In this document: piece by piece, positions 7,278-16,143 of the stretch
Numbering within the stretch: position 1 is the stretch's first letter
Layout of the letters: each line of letters begins with the position of its first letter
Source of the DNA: a bacterium
GTDB taxonomy: Bacteria > Patescibacteriota > Gracilibacteria > JAUYGZ01
NCBI GenBank assembly: GCA_030690415.1
Contig: JAUYGZ010000008.1
Span: 62,001-126,000, forward strand
Direction: 5' to 3'
Length of the DNA: 64,000 nt
The notes under the pieces: model-generated
What the model saw: only the letters and a program-made list of their open reading frames with translations
Told to the model about the DNA's origin: nothing
Database searches by the model: none
Made by a program: the position numbers and the translations under genes

Positions 7278-9986
7278 ATGACTGTCCGTCTGTCCTCTGC
7301 TCTTTTCATTTGTCTATTTATTCTTACCCTTTCCGGGTGTTCTCAAACCAACACCATTGTATTTGAAAAGCCCATTCCCGGAGAAGAGGTCTATCGCTAT
7401 CAGCTCCAAAACGGTCTGAAGGTGATACTCCAACCAGTGCACTCCACTCCCGTCGTGGCCATGAATGTCTGGGTCCATGTAGGAGCGAAGAATGAAGACT
7501 CCGATACTCGTGGAATTGTGCATGTTCATGAACACATGGCTTTTCAGGGTACGGATTCTTTTCCCGAAGGAGAAATATTCAGTCTCGTGGAAGGTTTGGG
7601 AGGAGACTTGAATGCCTTTACCGACTTTGATACCACGGTGTACTTCATTACTCTTCCCTCCAGAGGACTGAACCAAGGTCTCGAAATCCTTTCAAGCATG
7701 GTCCAGGAAAGCAATTTCCCAGAGGAATCCCTTAAGAATGAACTTCAGGTGATACTCGAGGAATATCGTGCGGCTCAGGACCAACCAGTCGATATCCTAC
7801 GCAATGCGTTTTTGAAGGAAGTCTTTTCGGTTCATCCGTATCGTGAGCCCATCCTTGGCACTGAGGAATCTATCCCCTCTATCACCCGAGACCAGGTGGT
7901 GGCCTTCAACAAGAAATGGTATGTTCCCTCCAATATGAGCCTTGTTTTGGTGGGGGATTTTGATCCTGATCAGGTCATTGCCCAGATTCAGAAGTTTTTT
8001 GGAGATGCTCCTTTCCACCCCGTTCCGGAAAGGTCTGTGCCTCAAGAACCTCCTCAAACGGAAATGAAAAGCATCATTCTCCAGAAGCCTTTTGACAGTA
8101 CCTTCATGGGTTTTGCCTTTCAAGCACCAGGACTCTCCGACCCTGAGACTCCCGTCCTCGACGTGCTCCTGAGTCTGGTGGGCACCGGACGCAGCTCCCG
8201 ACTTATTCAGAAAATTCGAGAACAGGCGCAACTCGTTCAAAGTATCCAAACAATCCCCTTTACCCCTGAAGACCCCGGGCTTTCTGCTGTCCTGGCTCAA
8301 CTGAAACCTGAAGATATTGAAGAGGCCTTTCGAGCAACCCTAAGGGAATTTTATCTGCTTAAGTATGTCCCCGTACCCGATCATGAACTCGAAAAAGCCA
8401 GGCTTTTATCCGCGTCCGGGTTTATTTATGGGAAGGAGAGCTATAGTGGCCTTGCCGGGAAGTTGGGGTCATTTGAAACCACCGGAGGTGGCCTGGAAAA
8501 TGAACCCTTTTATTTAAACCGGATTCAAACTACGAGTGCCCGAGATATCATGGATTACGCCCTGAAGTATTTTCAAAACGATGCCCTAAGTGTCGGGATC
8601 ATGTATCCCGAATCTCTTCCCGTTTCCGAGCTCATCACTCAAGATCGGATCAAGGAAATCGCAGAATCAGTCGAGGCAGATCTCCAAGTACAGTATGGGT
8701 TTTCAGACGAGATTGCTTCACAGGAATACTTCGTAGACTCAGGAGTCACGAATGTTCACTTCCAGAATGGAATGACGCTTTTAGTTCGTGAGGACCCCAG
8801 TGTAGAGACCGTCGGTATTTCAGCGGTGTTTTTGGGAGGACTCAGGTTTGAAAACGATGAGAATGCCGGAACTTCGGCCTTCCTGGCGGAACTCATGACC
8901 CGTGGAACACAGAGCCGTGACCAGATCCAGATCGCCGAGGAAATAGAATCCATCGCCGGAGGATTGAGTGGGTTTTCAGGACGAAACAGTTTTGGGCTCA
9001 ATGCCAACAGCCTAAGTCGCTACTCTCCGGAAATGCTGAGCATTGTAAGCGACCTCATTCGGAACAGCAGCTTTCCGAAAGATCAGGTCGAAGCCGTTCG
9101 GAAACTGGTCGTTGGAGCCTTGGAAGATGATGAGAGTAATGCCATCCAGCTGGCTTTGGATGCCTTCACTTCGATGCTTTATGGAGATCATCCCTATCAC
9201 TTCAATACTTTCGGAACCCTTACCAATGCACAGTCCTTTACGAGTGAGGATTTTCAAGACTTCTCCCTCCAATATGTCGTTCCTCAAAATCTGGTTCTTT
9301 CTGTCGTAGGAGATGTTTCGACTGAAGATGTCATCAGGAGCGTTGCTCAGGGACTTGGAGATTGGGAGGGGCCTGATCAGTTTGTGGAGCCGGTCCCTGC
9401 GGCACCGGCTTTCCCAAGCCAGTCACAGGAACGGAGGATTCATGTCGTGAAAGAGCAGACGAATACATTTCTCGGATTTAAGGGTATCACCCTTGATTCA
9501 CCTGACCGCTATGCTTTTCAGGTCGCTGATAAAATTCTTTCCGGCACCAGCGGTCGTCTCTTTAGCACCCTGAGAGATCAGGAAGGACTGGCTTACACGG
9601 TGACCGGATTTAGTGTGGAAGGCTTCCGTGAACCCGGCTTTTATGTGGTGTATATCGCGAATGAGCCCTCCAAAACAGAGCAGGCGATCGAAGGGATAAA
9701 GCGAGAGATTCAAAAGCTCATCGACGATGGAGTGAGCGACGAAGAGCTGGAAAAAACCAAGCGCCTGGTTACCGGAAACTTTGTGATCGGACTTCAGACT
9801 TTCAAGTCGCAGGCCAGTGCTCTTGCCACTTCAGAGCGCTATGGGATGGGGTTTGATGACTATTTGAAGTTTGAAGACTCCATCAATGCCGTCACCAAAG
9901 AAGATGTCCAGCGTGTTGCTCAGAAGTACTTTACGCTCGATGAATCCATACTTACCAGTGTTGGGCCACAAAATCCTCAAGAATAA
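7278..9986 (+). CDS. M16 family zinc protease, fused active and inactive halves, lipoprotein
   Basis: A 902-residue secreted peptidase of the pitrilysin/insulinase type. From ATG 7278 there is a signal peptide ending in lipobox LSGC (Cys21), so it is probably membrane-tethered on the outside. The zinc motif HxxEH is H82-V-H-E85-H86, with a glutamate-rich helix containing ILEEY downstream that should supply the third ligand. The second half begins near residue 475 and repeats the fold but lacks HxxEH (GTSAFLAELMTRGT in its place), as in the inactive subunit of two-chain M16 enzymes. The alternative start at 7248 would bury the signal peptide. The next gene begins 5 bases after the stop. Confidence 0.92.
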   Translation: MTVRLSSALFICLFILTLSGCSQTNTIVFEKPIPGEEVYRYQLQNGLKVILQPVHSTPVVAMNVWVHVGAKNEDSDTRGIVHVHEHMAFQGTDSFPEGEIFSLVEGLGGDLNAFTDFDTTVYFITLPSRGLNQGLEILSSMVQESNFPEESLKNELQVILEEYRAAQDQPVDILRNAFLKEVFSVHPYREPILGTEESIPSITRDQVVAFNKKWYVPSNMSLVLVGDFDPDQVIAQIQKFFGDAPFHPVPERSVPQEPPQTEMKSIILQKPFDSTFMGFAFQAPGLSDPETPVLDVLLSLVGTGRSSRLIQKIREQAQLVQSIQTIPFTPEDPGLSAVLAQLKPEDIEEAFRATLREFYLLKYVPVPDHELEKARLLSASGFIYGKESYSGLAGKLGSFETTGGGLENEPFYLNRIQTTSARDIMDYALKYFQNDALSVGIMYPESLPVSELITQDRIKEIAESVEADLQVQYGFSDEIASQEYFVDSGVTNVHFQNGMTLLVREDPSVETVGISAVFLGGLRFENDENAGTSAFLAELMTRGTQSRDQIQIAEEIESIAGGLSGFSGRNSFGLNANSLSRYSPEMLSIVSDLIRNSSFPKDQVEAVRKLVVGALEDDESNAIQLALDAFTSMLYGDHPYHFNTFGTLTNAQSFTSEDFQDFSLQYVVPQNLVLSVVGDVSTEDVIRSVAQGLGDWEGPDQFVEPVPAAPAFPSQSQERRIHVVKEQTNTFLGFKGITLDSPDRYAFQVADKILSGTSGRLFSTLRDQEGLAYTVTGFSVEGFREPGFYVVYIANEPSKTEQAIEGIKREIQKLIDDGVSDEELEKTKRLVTGNFVIGLQTFKSQASALATSERYGMGFDDYLKFEDSINAVTKEDVQRVAQKYFTLDESILTSVGPQNPQE

Positions 9987-9991
9987 ATTCC

Positions 9992-11104
9992 ATGCGACGT
10001 CTTATTTCTCTCGCGTTGTTTTCTTTCCTCCTGGTGATCAGCCATTCTCAGGCTTTCGCTCAGGAGGAAATAACTACTCCTACGTATCGGGATGACTACT
10101 ATCGTGGGCAAGTCACGAAAATTCTTGATGAACACGATACGGAAGTCATGGGAGATCATCAGATCACGCAGAAACTCCTGGTAGAAATCACAGAGGGGCC
10201 AGAGAAGGGGAAGGAAGTTGAAATTGATCAGCCCGTCACCTCATCCCAACCCGATGATCTGAAGTTTCGTATCGGAGATACTGTAGTCGTCCTGAGGAAT
10301 CAGGAGTTTGACCAGCCCCTTTACTACATCATGGACCAGTATCGATTGCCCTCTCTCATCTGGCTTTTTGGGGTGTTTTTTATTCTCACGATTATCTTCG
10401 CAGGCTGGACGGGTCTCACTGCCTTGATCGGACTGGCGTTCAACCTTCTGGTCATTGTTTCCTATATCATCCCCCAGATCATTGCAGGAGAAAATCCTCT
10501 TGTAGTCAGCTTCATCGGAGGAGTTGGGATAGCTCTGGTGTCCTTATACTTCGCGCATGGCTTCAATAAGCGTACGTCGATTGCACTGGTGGGGACTCTA
10601 TCGACACTCGTCATTGCTCTACCGCTCTCTATGCTCTTCGTCGGAGTGAGTAGACTGACCGGAGTCGGGACGGAAGAAGCCTTCTTTCTTCAGCTAGGGA
10701 CCCTGGGCAATATCAACCTCAAAGGACTTCTCCTAGGAGGGATCATGATCGGTGTGCTGGGAGTCCTGGATGACGTCACGACAGCACAGTCTGCCGCTGT
10801 GGAAGAATTGAAGAAGGCGAATCCTCGATTAGGATTTGGAGAACTTTACAGGAGGGGGCTCTCAATTGGGAAAGAACACATCACATCGCTGATCAATACG
10901 CTCGCTTTGGCTTACGTGGGTGCTTCATTTCCCGTTCTTCTTATTTTTCATGTCTCGCAACAGCCGGTCTGGGCTATTTTGAACAGTGAGTTTATTGCGG
11001 AGGAAATTGTACGGACATTAGTGGGCAGTGTCGCCTTGATTTTGGCGGTGCCTATTACGACGGCATTGGCGGCATGGTATTTTGGAAAGCAGAGAAATCT
11101 TTGA
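9992..11104 (+). CDS. YibE/F family multi-pass membrane protein
   Basis: A 370-residue protein. An N-terminal signal peptide ends near AFAQEE, a short outer beta-rich domain follows (about residues 30-115), and then seven or eight membrane helices. The stretch GVLDDVTTAQSAAVEEL and the segment SIGKEHITSLINTLALAYVGASFP are hallmarks of the YibE/F family. The function is not firmly known; the family has been described as putative transporters. It is cotranscribed with the M16 protease (5-base gap) and ends 37 bases before tRNA-Glu. Confidence 0.88.
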   Translation: MRRLISLALFSFLLVISHSQAFAQEEITTPTYRDDYYRGQVTKILDEHDTEVMGDHQITQKLLVEITEGPEKGKEVEIDQPVTSSQPDDLKFRIGDTVVVLRNQEFDQPLYYIMDQYRLPSLIWLFGVFFILTIIFAGWTGLTALIGLAFNLLVIVSYIIPQIIAGENPLVVSFIGGVGIALVSLYFAHGFNKRTSIALVGTLSTLVIALPLSMLFVGVSRLTGVGTEEAFFLQLGTLGNINLKGLLLGGIMIGVLGVLDDVTTAQSAAVEELKKANPRLGFGELYRRGLSIGKEHITSLINTLALAYVGASFPVLLIFHVSQQPVWAILNSEFIAEEIVRTLVGSVALILAVPITTALAAWYFGKQRNL

Positions 11105-11141
11105 CATTTGGACTGATTTCCTTAGACTTTCTGATGCTCAT

Positions 11142-11216
11142 GGCGCCATCGTCTAGTGGTTAGGACATCAGGTTTTCATCCTGGCAACAGGGGTTCGATT
11201 CCCCTTGGCGCTACCA
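11142..11216 (+). tRNA. tRNA-Glu (TTC)
   Basis: A cloverleaf folds with acceptor GGCGCCA / TGGCGCT (one G-U pair), anticodon loop TTTTCAT giving anticodon TTC, and T arm AGGGG-TTCGATT-CCCCT. Discriminator A is followed by an encoded CCA. The 3' part overlaps the end of the GNAT gene on the opposite strand. Confidence 0.95.
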
Positions 11217-11665
11217 TCTTTTACCATCAGATAGTCTAAGAAATATGCTAGTTTCAGCTTTTTTTCGAAGATGAAACCCTGCTTTTCGTAATACGATACA
11301 AGAGATTTCTGACACAGAAGCCAGTTTGCTTTCCCCCGACTGGAGCCTTCGGCAAAATTCATAATCTGTTTCCCATATCCCTTTTTTCTACTTGCCGATT
11401 CAACATAAAGAAAAGCCCAATACACTCCTTGTGATTTCAGGAGTTCATGAATCCTGAGATCCTTCTCTCCTCCTGGTTCAGGACACACCCCTGAAAAAAG
11501 AACCATGCCCCCCCTAATTTTCGCCTTCTCTTGAAGTAATACAAAGCGCATGCTTTCAGACGTGCTTTTCAATAGGTCTTTTATCTCCACCTTCCATGAA
11601 TTGGGAATGATGCGTAAAAAACTCTTGATTATAGAGTCGCCATTCTGTGGTATCAGGAGTTTCAT
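11168..11665 (-). CDS. GNAT family N-acetyltransferase
   Basis: A 165-residue acetyl-CoA-dependent acetyltransferase of unknown substrate. The acetyl-CoA-binding motif A is seen in YVESASRKKGYGKQIMNFA (R-x-x-G-x-G/A pattern), followed by the late motif SYYEKQGF. ATG 11665 shares its A with the TGA stop of the upstream ATP-grasp gene (TGATG), so translation is coupled and the two products probably act in one pathway. The last 15 or so codons are read from the antisense of tRNA-Glu, so that tail is dictated by the tRNA sequence. Confidence 0.8.
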   Translation of the reverse strand: MKLLIPQNGDSIIKSFLRIIPNSWKVEIKDLLKSTSESMRFVLLQEKAKIRGGMVLFSGVCPEPGGEKDLRIHELLKSQGVYWAFLYVESASRKKGYGKQIMNFAEGSSRGKANWLLCQKSLVSYYEKQGFIFEKKLKLAYFLDYLMVKDGSAKGNRTPVARMKT

Positions 11666-12978
11666 CAGATATATCCCCAAGAATGCAGTTTGTCTCCCTC
11701 ATCATACCAACGGTTTCCTATATCCGTGCGATAGTACATATTGGGGATCAGAATATGCTGAATCCGCCCATAAGCCTGTTTTTGGGCTTCTCTCATCGTG
11801 GTTCCGGTGCCTGTCACCAGGAGGGCGATTCCTGAACTTCCTGTAATAAGCCATTCTCCCTTGTAGGACCTGAGATCCTGAGGGTGGATTCCCTCATAGT
11901 TTTTTTTCTCAAAGACCACCACTGCGTCCTTGGAAAAGGAGTTAAGAGTTTTGTTATCTTTGTAAGGGAATGGTGGGACGACCAGGAGGACGCCCACCTG
12001 AAATCCTTTTCGGGTCTTGAAGGTGAAGTCTTTCCCCTGTGCAAGCTGATAGAATAGAGCCCCCATCTCATCCAGAATCCCTTCCCGCTGGATACTGATC
12101 TGGGGATGACCAAAACGACAGGTAAACTCTAAAGGGTAGATACCATTATTATTCACAATGGTGTTCAAGTCGATAGATCCGACATAGCCGGTTTTGGCCA
12201 AACGGGGCTCCATTTTGCGCAGGGTTTTTTCGAAGATGGGACTGCTTTTATTCCAGAACATGCTGGTTCCCATTTCTCCTGTCGAGACCCCAAGCTCTCC
12301 AGGGAAAAGCTTTTTGTGTTCAAAGGTGATGTTGATGGGAGCGATGAATTTTTTCCCATTGAAGAAAGCCGCGACGCTGACCTCCACTCCGGTCATCTTT
12401 TTCTGAAGTTGAAAGGTCGAAATTTCATCTCCCCAGGTCTTCTGATAGCTCTTCAGTATCCTGATGACATCTGAGCCGTCTTCCTCCGCCCCGATGAAAA
12501 CAAATTGTTTTTGATGCTGGGCTTCACCGGATGGCTTAATGACGTACTTTCCAGGGTTTGTTTTGACAAAGGCAATCGCCGTATCGAAATCGGAAAACTC
12601 TTCATAGTCCAGAATCTTGATCCCATGTGCTTCGAGCTCGTCCTGTCCAAAGCTGCGGTCATTTTCCAGCTGGTCAGTGTACTGCGATCCCCCCACGACG
12701 AGTTTTCCCTGCTTCCGGAGATTTTCCGCAATCTCACCGTAACCCACATGATCAAAAATAATAATATCGGCCCAATCGATATGTTTTTCCCAGTGTTTTA
12801 CCCGCTGGACAAAACCCGCTCCGACTTCTCTTTCTGACTTCACGTCGATATAAAATTTGACCTTGTGTCCTTCATTTTTGATACACCAAGCAAGATCAAG
12901 AATAACCGCTTCACGGGAGATAAAAAGAAAGTTTTTAGGGGAGAGAGCTTTCAAAAAAAAGGTTTCTGATGGTTTCAT
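11665..12978 (-). CDS. PurD-like ATP-grasp ligase
   Basis: A 437-residue carboxylate-amine ligase of the ATP-grasp superfamily. The order resembles phosphoribosylamine-glycine ligase: an N-terminal Rossmann-like domain (NFLFISREAVILDLAW), GGSQYTDQLENDRSF entering the ATP-grasp domain, YVIKPSGEAQ with the ATP-binding lysine, PLEFTCRFGHPQ with metal-site residues, and a C-terminal VTGTGTTMREAQKQAYGRI and YRTDIGNRW. No other purine gene is nearby, so it may be a diverged PurD relative with another substrate. It is followed directly by the coupled GNAT gene. Confidence 0.82.
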   Translation of the reverse strand: MKPSETFFLKALSPKNFLFISREAVILDLAWCIKNEGHKVKFYIDVKSEREVGAGFVQRVKHWEKHIDWADIIIFDHVGYGEIAENLRKQGKLVVGGSQYTDQLENDRSFGQDELEAHGIKILDYEEFSDFDTAIAFVKTNPGKYVIKPSGEAQHQKQFVFIGAEEDGSDVIRILKSYQKTWGDEISTFQLQKKMTGVEVSVAAFFNGKKFIAPINITFEHKKLFPGELGVSTGEMGTSMFWNKSSPIFEKTLRKMEPRLAKTGYVGSIDLNTIVNNNGIYPLEFTCRFGHPQISIQREGILDEMGALFYQLAQGKDFTFKTRKGFQVGVLLVVPPFPYKDNKTLNSFSKDAVVVFEKKNYEGIHPQDLRSYKGEWLITGSSGIALLVTGTGTTMREAQKQAYGRIQHILIPNMYYRTDIGNRWYDEGDKLHSWGYI

Positions 12979-13028
12979 ATTGGAGAATATCCCTTCTTTT
13001 GAAATAATAAAGCTGATTTGAATGGCTT

Positions 13029-13727
13029 ATGAAACCTCTCCTTACCGTCCCCATTGTTACTCACGAACCGAAACAGATTGAAGACCAGCTTCGTTCGAAG
13101 GTTCAGGGAGTAGAAGCCTACGAGATCTGGCTGGATCATCTGAAGAGAAAATATCTGAAACCCGAAATCATCGCTGAACTGGTGAAGAGCTGGAAACGGA
13201 TTACGGATAAAAAGTTGATCTGTGTCTTGAAGAGCAAGCGGGAAAAAGGGAAGTACACTGATGGATGTCGAGGAAGAGCCGATCTACTTTTAGCGGCTGC
13301 TCAGAGTGGAGCTCATTATCTCGATATCGGTTTCCTGACCAGTAAGCAGCAGATCGAGCGCCTGAGAAATGGCAAGGGAAATGCAAAGTTGATCATCTCC
13401 TGGCATAATTTCCTGAAAACCCCTTCCCGAAAAATCCTTGAGGAAAAAATTCAACAGATGAAGGTGTTAGGGGCTGATGTCATCAAGATCGCCACGATGG
13501 TGAAGACTCTTCAGGATAATGAGAATCTTTTGCAGCTCGCGATGGAGTTGACCGTGGACAAAAAAGCTCATATTATCATCGGTATGGGACAGCTCGGGGT
13601 CCTGACTCGTGTCTTCGCAAAGCAATTCGGCAATGAGTTGAACTTTGTAACCCTGGAGAGTCAAACAGCCCCGGGACAGCTTACTCTGAATCAGATGCTC
13701 ACCTTTGAAGAGGTTTTACACTCCTAA
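13029..13727 (+). CDS. aroD: 3-dehydroquinate dehydratase, type I
   Basis: A shikimate pathway enzyme that dehydrates 3-dehydroquinate through a Schiff base. The 232-residue length is typical of type I. The EIWLDHL stretch takes the place of the family EWRxD. The general-base His lies in SWHNFLKTP, the Schiff-base Lys in ADVIKIATMVKT, and the C-terminal substrate loop reads TAPGQLTLNQ. No other shikimate gene is in the window. The stop is followed without a gap by the ATG of the pseudouridine synthase gene. Confidence 0.9.
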   Translation: MKPLLTVPIVTHEPKQIEDQLRSKVQGVEAYEIWLDHLKRKYLKPEIIAELVKSWKRITDKKLICVLKSKREKGKYTDGCRGRADLLLAAAQSGAHYLDIGFLTSKQQIERLRNGKGNAKLIISWHNFLKTPSRKILEEKIQQMKVLGADVIKIATMVKTLQDNENLLQLAMELTVDKKAHIIIGMGQLGVLTRVFAKQFGNELNFVTLESQTAPGQLTLNQMLTFEEVLHS

Positions 13728-14426
13728 ATGGAAACGATTCGACTCAATAAATATATTGCTCAAACCGGATACTGTTCCAGACGCCAGGCGGATGAGCTCA
13801 TCGCGTCCGGAAAAGTTTTTTTGAATGACCGTAAGGTCACTGAGCAAGGAGTAAAGATGGATCCGCAAACAGATCAGGTTCGCGTCAAAGACGGTCCCAC
13901 TCTTCAGATCAAGCAAGAGAAGGTTCTCCTCATGATGAATAAGCCTAAGGGCTATATCTGCACAAAACGTGACCGGCATGCTACACGAACTGTTTACGAA
14001 CTCTTGCCTCAAGCTTATCAGCACCTCAACAGCATTGGTCGCCTGGACAAAGACTCCGAGGGACTGCTCCTCTTCACGAATGATGGGGAACTGGCAAACC
14101 AGCTCACTCATCCAAAATTCGCTAAGGAAAAGGTCTATCACGTGTCGATTCGAGGTACCGTGGATGAAAAAGACCTGGATCGCATGAGAAAGGGGATGAG
14201 ATTACTCGATTATTCGGTGTCTCCTGCAGTCGTCCAGGAAATCAGTCATGATGAGAAAAAGAATAGAACTGTCCTCGAGATCACGATCAAAGAAGGAAAA
14301 AATCGCCAGATTCGAAATATGTTTTTGGCGTTGAAAAAACAAGTGAAGAAACTCGTTCGGCTTCGAGCAGGGAAGTACGAGCTGGGGAAGCTGAAGACAG
14401 GGGAGTGGCAGAAGATAAGAATGTAA
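13728..14426 (+). CDS. RsuA/RluB/RluE/RluF family rRNA pseudouridine synthase
   Basis: Isomerises a specific uridine in rRNA to pseudouridine. The 232-residue protein has an N-terminal S4 RNA-binding domain (RLNKYIAQTGYCSRRQADEL) and a catalytic domain with the nucleophilic Asp in IGRLDKDSEGLLLFTNDG. The KEGKNRQIRNM motif near the C-terminus is also typical. I cannot decide between the 16S (RsuA) and 23S (RluB/E/F) target. It begins immediately after aroD and is followed after 13 bases by the glycosyltransferase gene, so the three are probably one transcript. Confidence 0.9.
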   Translation: METIRLNKYIAQTGYCSRRQADELIASGKVFLNDRKVTEQGVKMDPQTDQVRVKDGPTLQIKQEKVLLMMNKPKGYICTKRDRHATRTVYELLPQAYQHLNSIGRLDKDSEGLLLFTNDGELANQLTHPKFAKEKVYHVSIRGTVDEKDLDRMRKGMRLLDYSVSPAVVQEISHDEKKNRTVLEITIKEGKNRQIRNMFLALKKQVKKLVRLRAGKYELGKLKTGEWQKIRM

Positions 14427-14439
14427 GATTTCACCCCTC

Positions 14440-15591
14440 ATGACCATAGGCATCGACTGCAGATTGTATAGTCCGAAATACACCGGCATAGGCCGATACG
14501 TGTTCGAACTGATCAAGAACCTGATGAACCTGGATCAGACGAACCACTATATCTTGTACTTCAACTCTGAGGAATATGACGATTTTGTGTGTCCCAACGA
14601 GCGCTGGGAGAAAAGACTCGTCACCATTCCTCACTATTCCCTGGCTGAACAGACGAAGTTTTTGAAAGTGCTGAACCGCGAGCAAATTGATCTGATGTAC
14701 TTTCCCCATTTTAACGCTCCTATTCGGTACAAGAAACCTTTTGTCGTTACCATCCATGATTTAACGCTGCACCATTACCCGAACAAGTCCTATCATCCGA
14801 GGTGGTCAGCCAAAAAATCCCTCCAGATCGCTGTGTACCGATTCATAATGGGGCGGGTTCTCAAGCATGCCCGGAAGATTATCGCCGTATCTGATAACAC
14901 CAGACAGGATCTCATCAGGGAGTACCTCATACCGGAAGAAAAAATCGTGAAGATCCTGGAGGGGGTTCCTGAATCTTTTCAGCAGGCCTCGGAGGAGCAA
15001 TTGGATCGGGTGAGGAATACTTATGCCATTACAAAACCCTATTTGCTCTATACCGGAGTCTGGCGGTCTCATAAGAATCTTTTGAACCTGATCCAAGCCT
15101 TTCATCAGCTCCTCAAGAGGGGACATGACATTCAGCTCGTTTTAACAGGGAAGAAAGATCCGTCCTATCCTGAGATCCCGAAGCTGATTGAGGATTTGGA
15201 TCTGAAGAATGAAGTTATCCTGACTGGATTTGTCTCCGAGGAGGATCTGATCGCGCTGAACTCCGGAGCCAGGGTCTTTGTTTTTCCTTCCCTGTACGAA
15301 GGCTTTGGCCTGCCTCCCCTGGAGGCGATGCAGCTGGGAGTACCGGTCGCTTGTTCAAAAAACTCCTCTCTCCCTGAGGTCTGTGGGGATGCCGCTCTGT
15401 ATTTTGATCCCCATCAAAAAGACGACATGGTCCGACAAATAGAACTGCTCCTGATCGACGAAGCGTTGAGAGATGAGATGATTCGGAGAGGTCATGAAAA
15501 CCTTAAGCGCTTCTCCTGGAAGACGATGTCGAGCGGAATACTTGACATCTTTAATTCTTTCAGGAATAATACTAACTTAAAAAAAATTTAG
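14440..15591 (+). CDS. GT4 family glycosyltransferase
   Basis: A 383-residue retaining glycosyltransferase with the GT-B fold, cytosolic or membrane-peripheral. The N-terminal half begins TIGIDCRLYSPKYTGIGRY, a usual GT4 opening with a glycine-rich loop. The sugar-nucleotide site is seen in YTGVWRSHKNL and the EX7E motif in YEGFGLPPLEAM. A VTIHDL stretch marks the acceptor-side domain. The substrate cannot be read from sequence; surface polysaccharide assembly is the usual role. The end of the gene is A-rich and runs to the start of the structured RNA. Confidence 0.88.
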   Translation: MTIGIDCRLYSPKYTGIGRYVFELIKNLMNLDQTNHYILYFNSEEYDDFVCPNERWEKRLVTIPHYSLAEQTKFLKVLNREQIDLMYFPHFNAPIRYKKPFVVTIHDLTLHHYPNKSYHPRWSAKKSLQIAVYRFIMGRVLKHARKIIAVSDNTRQDLIREYLIPEEKIVKILEGVPESFQQASEEQLDRVRNTYAITKPYLLYTGVWRSHKNLLNLIQAFHQLLKRGHDIQLVLTGKKDPSYPEIPKLIEDLDLKNEVILTGFVSEEDLIALNSGARVFVFPSLYEGFGLPPLEAMQLGVPVACSKNSSLPEVCGDAALYFDPHQKDDMVRQIELLLIDEALRDEMIRRGHENLKRFSWKTMSSGILDIFNSFRNNTNLKKI

Positions 15592-15596
15592 GGCCC

Positions 15597-15998
15597 CCTC
15601 CTTTGACACTTGGTTGCTCAGATGAGCAACAGGGGAAGTGTGGAGAAAGGCCCTACGGTACTCAATGGATTGGTGAAAGCGTTTCGCGGTAAAAATTGGA
15701 AATGCTCACATAAGACCATTGAGGGATCGATCTCGCCAGTAGCGTGAGTTCGAATATGTCACTCCCGCTAACGCGGGATGCGCTCCTACTGTTCTTTCGT
15801 GGTTTTAACGAGGTCACGCCCTCGTCCCCATAAACGTGCAGAGCCCGTCCCGCTAAGCGGGACAGGAATGCATCAAAGGGAAATTTGAGAGGCCTGTACT
15901 GGCAGGCCCGGTTCCGACAAGTCGGAACGAGTCGAAAAGTAGGAAGCTCAGGATCATTTCACTCTGAAATAAGACTGGGCTTACTGCTTTTTTCTTTG
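15597..15998 (+). ncRNA. rnpB: Structured RNA, probably a divergent RNase P RNA
   Basis: No credible protein is encoded in 15592-16143. The stretch folds into many hairpins: ACACTT/AAGTGT closing GTTGCTCA/TGAGCAAC (15606-15641), CTCAATGG (15661-15668) with CCATTGAG (15716-15723), a CCCGC hairpin near 15768, a GTCCCGC hairpin near 15848, and GTTCCGAC/GTCGGAAC (15911-15928). GGAGAAAGGCCC (15642-15653) right after the first hairpin and GGGCTTA (15977-15983) before a T-rich run can pair as helix P4 of RNase P with one bulge. GGTGAAAGC then GCGGTAA (15672-15692) resembles the conserved J11/12-P12 region. The length of about 400 fits. Several conserved stretches are weak, hence the reserve. Confidence 0.55.
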
Positions 15999-16143
15999 TG
16001 CTCTGCGGTCTTTCAAGGTTCATAATATGATACCACTTATTTTTACTAATGTCAATATCAAGGTCGTCATTTACCGGGGGGTTTGACAATCATTATGCAA
16101 TCAGTAAACTGCTGCTGATTTTCATCGAAATTGTATAGACTCT

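Noticed and set aside
15597-15998. tmRNA
   Set aside because: No tRNA-like ends, no tag reading frame and no terminal T arm with CCA were found on either strand.
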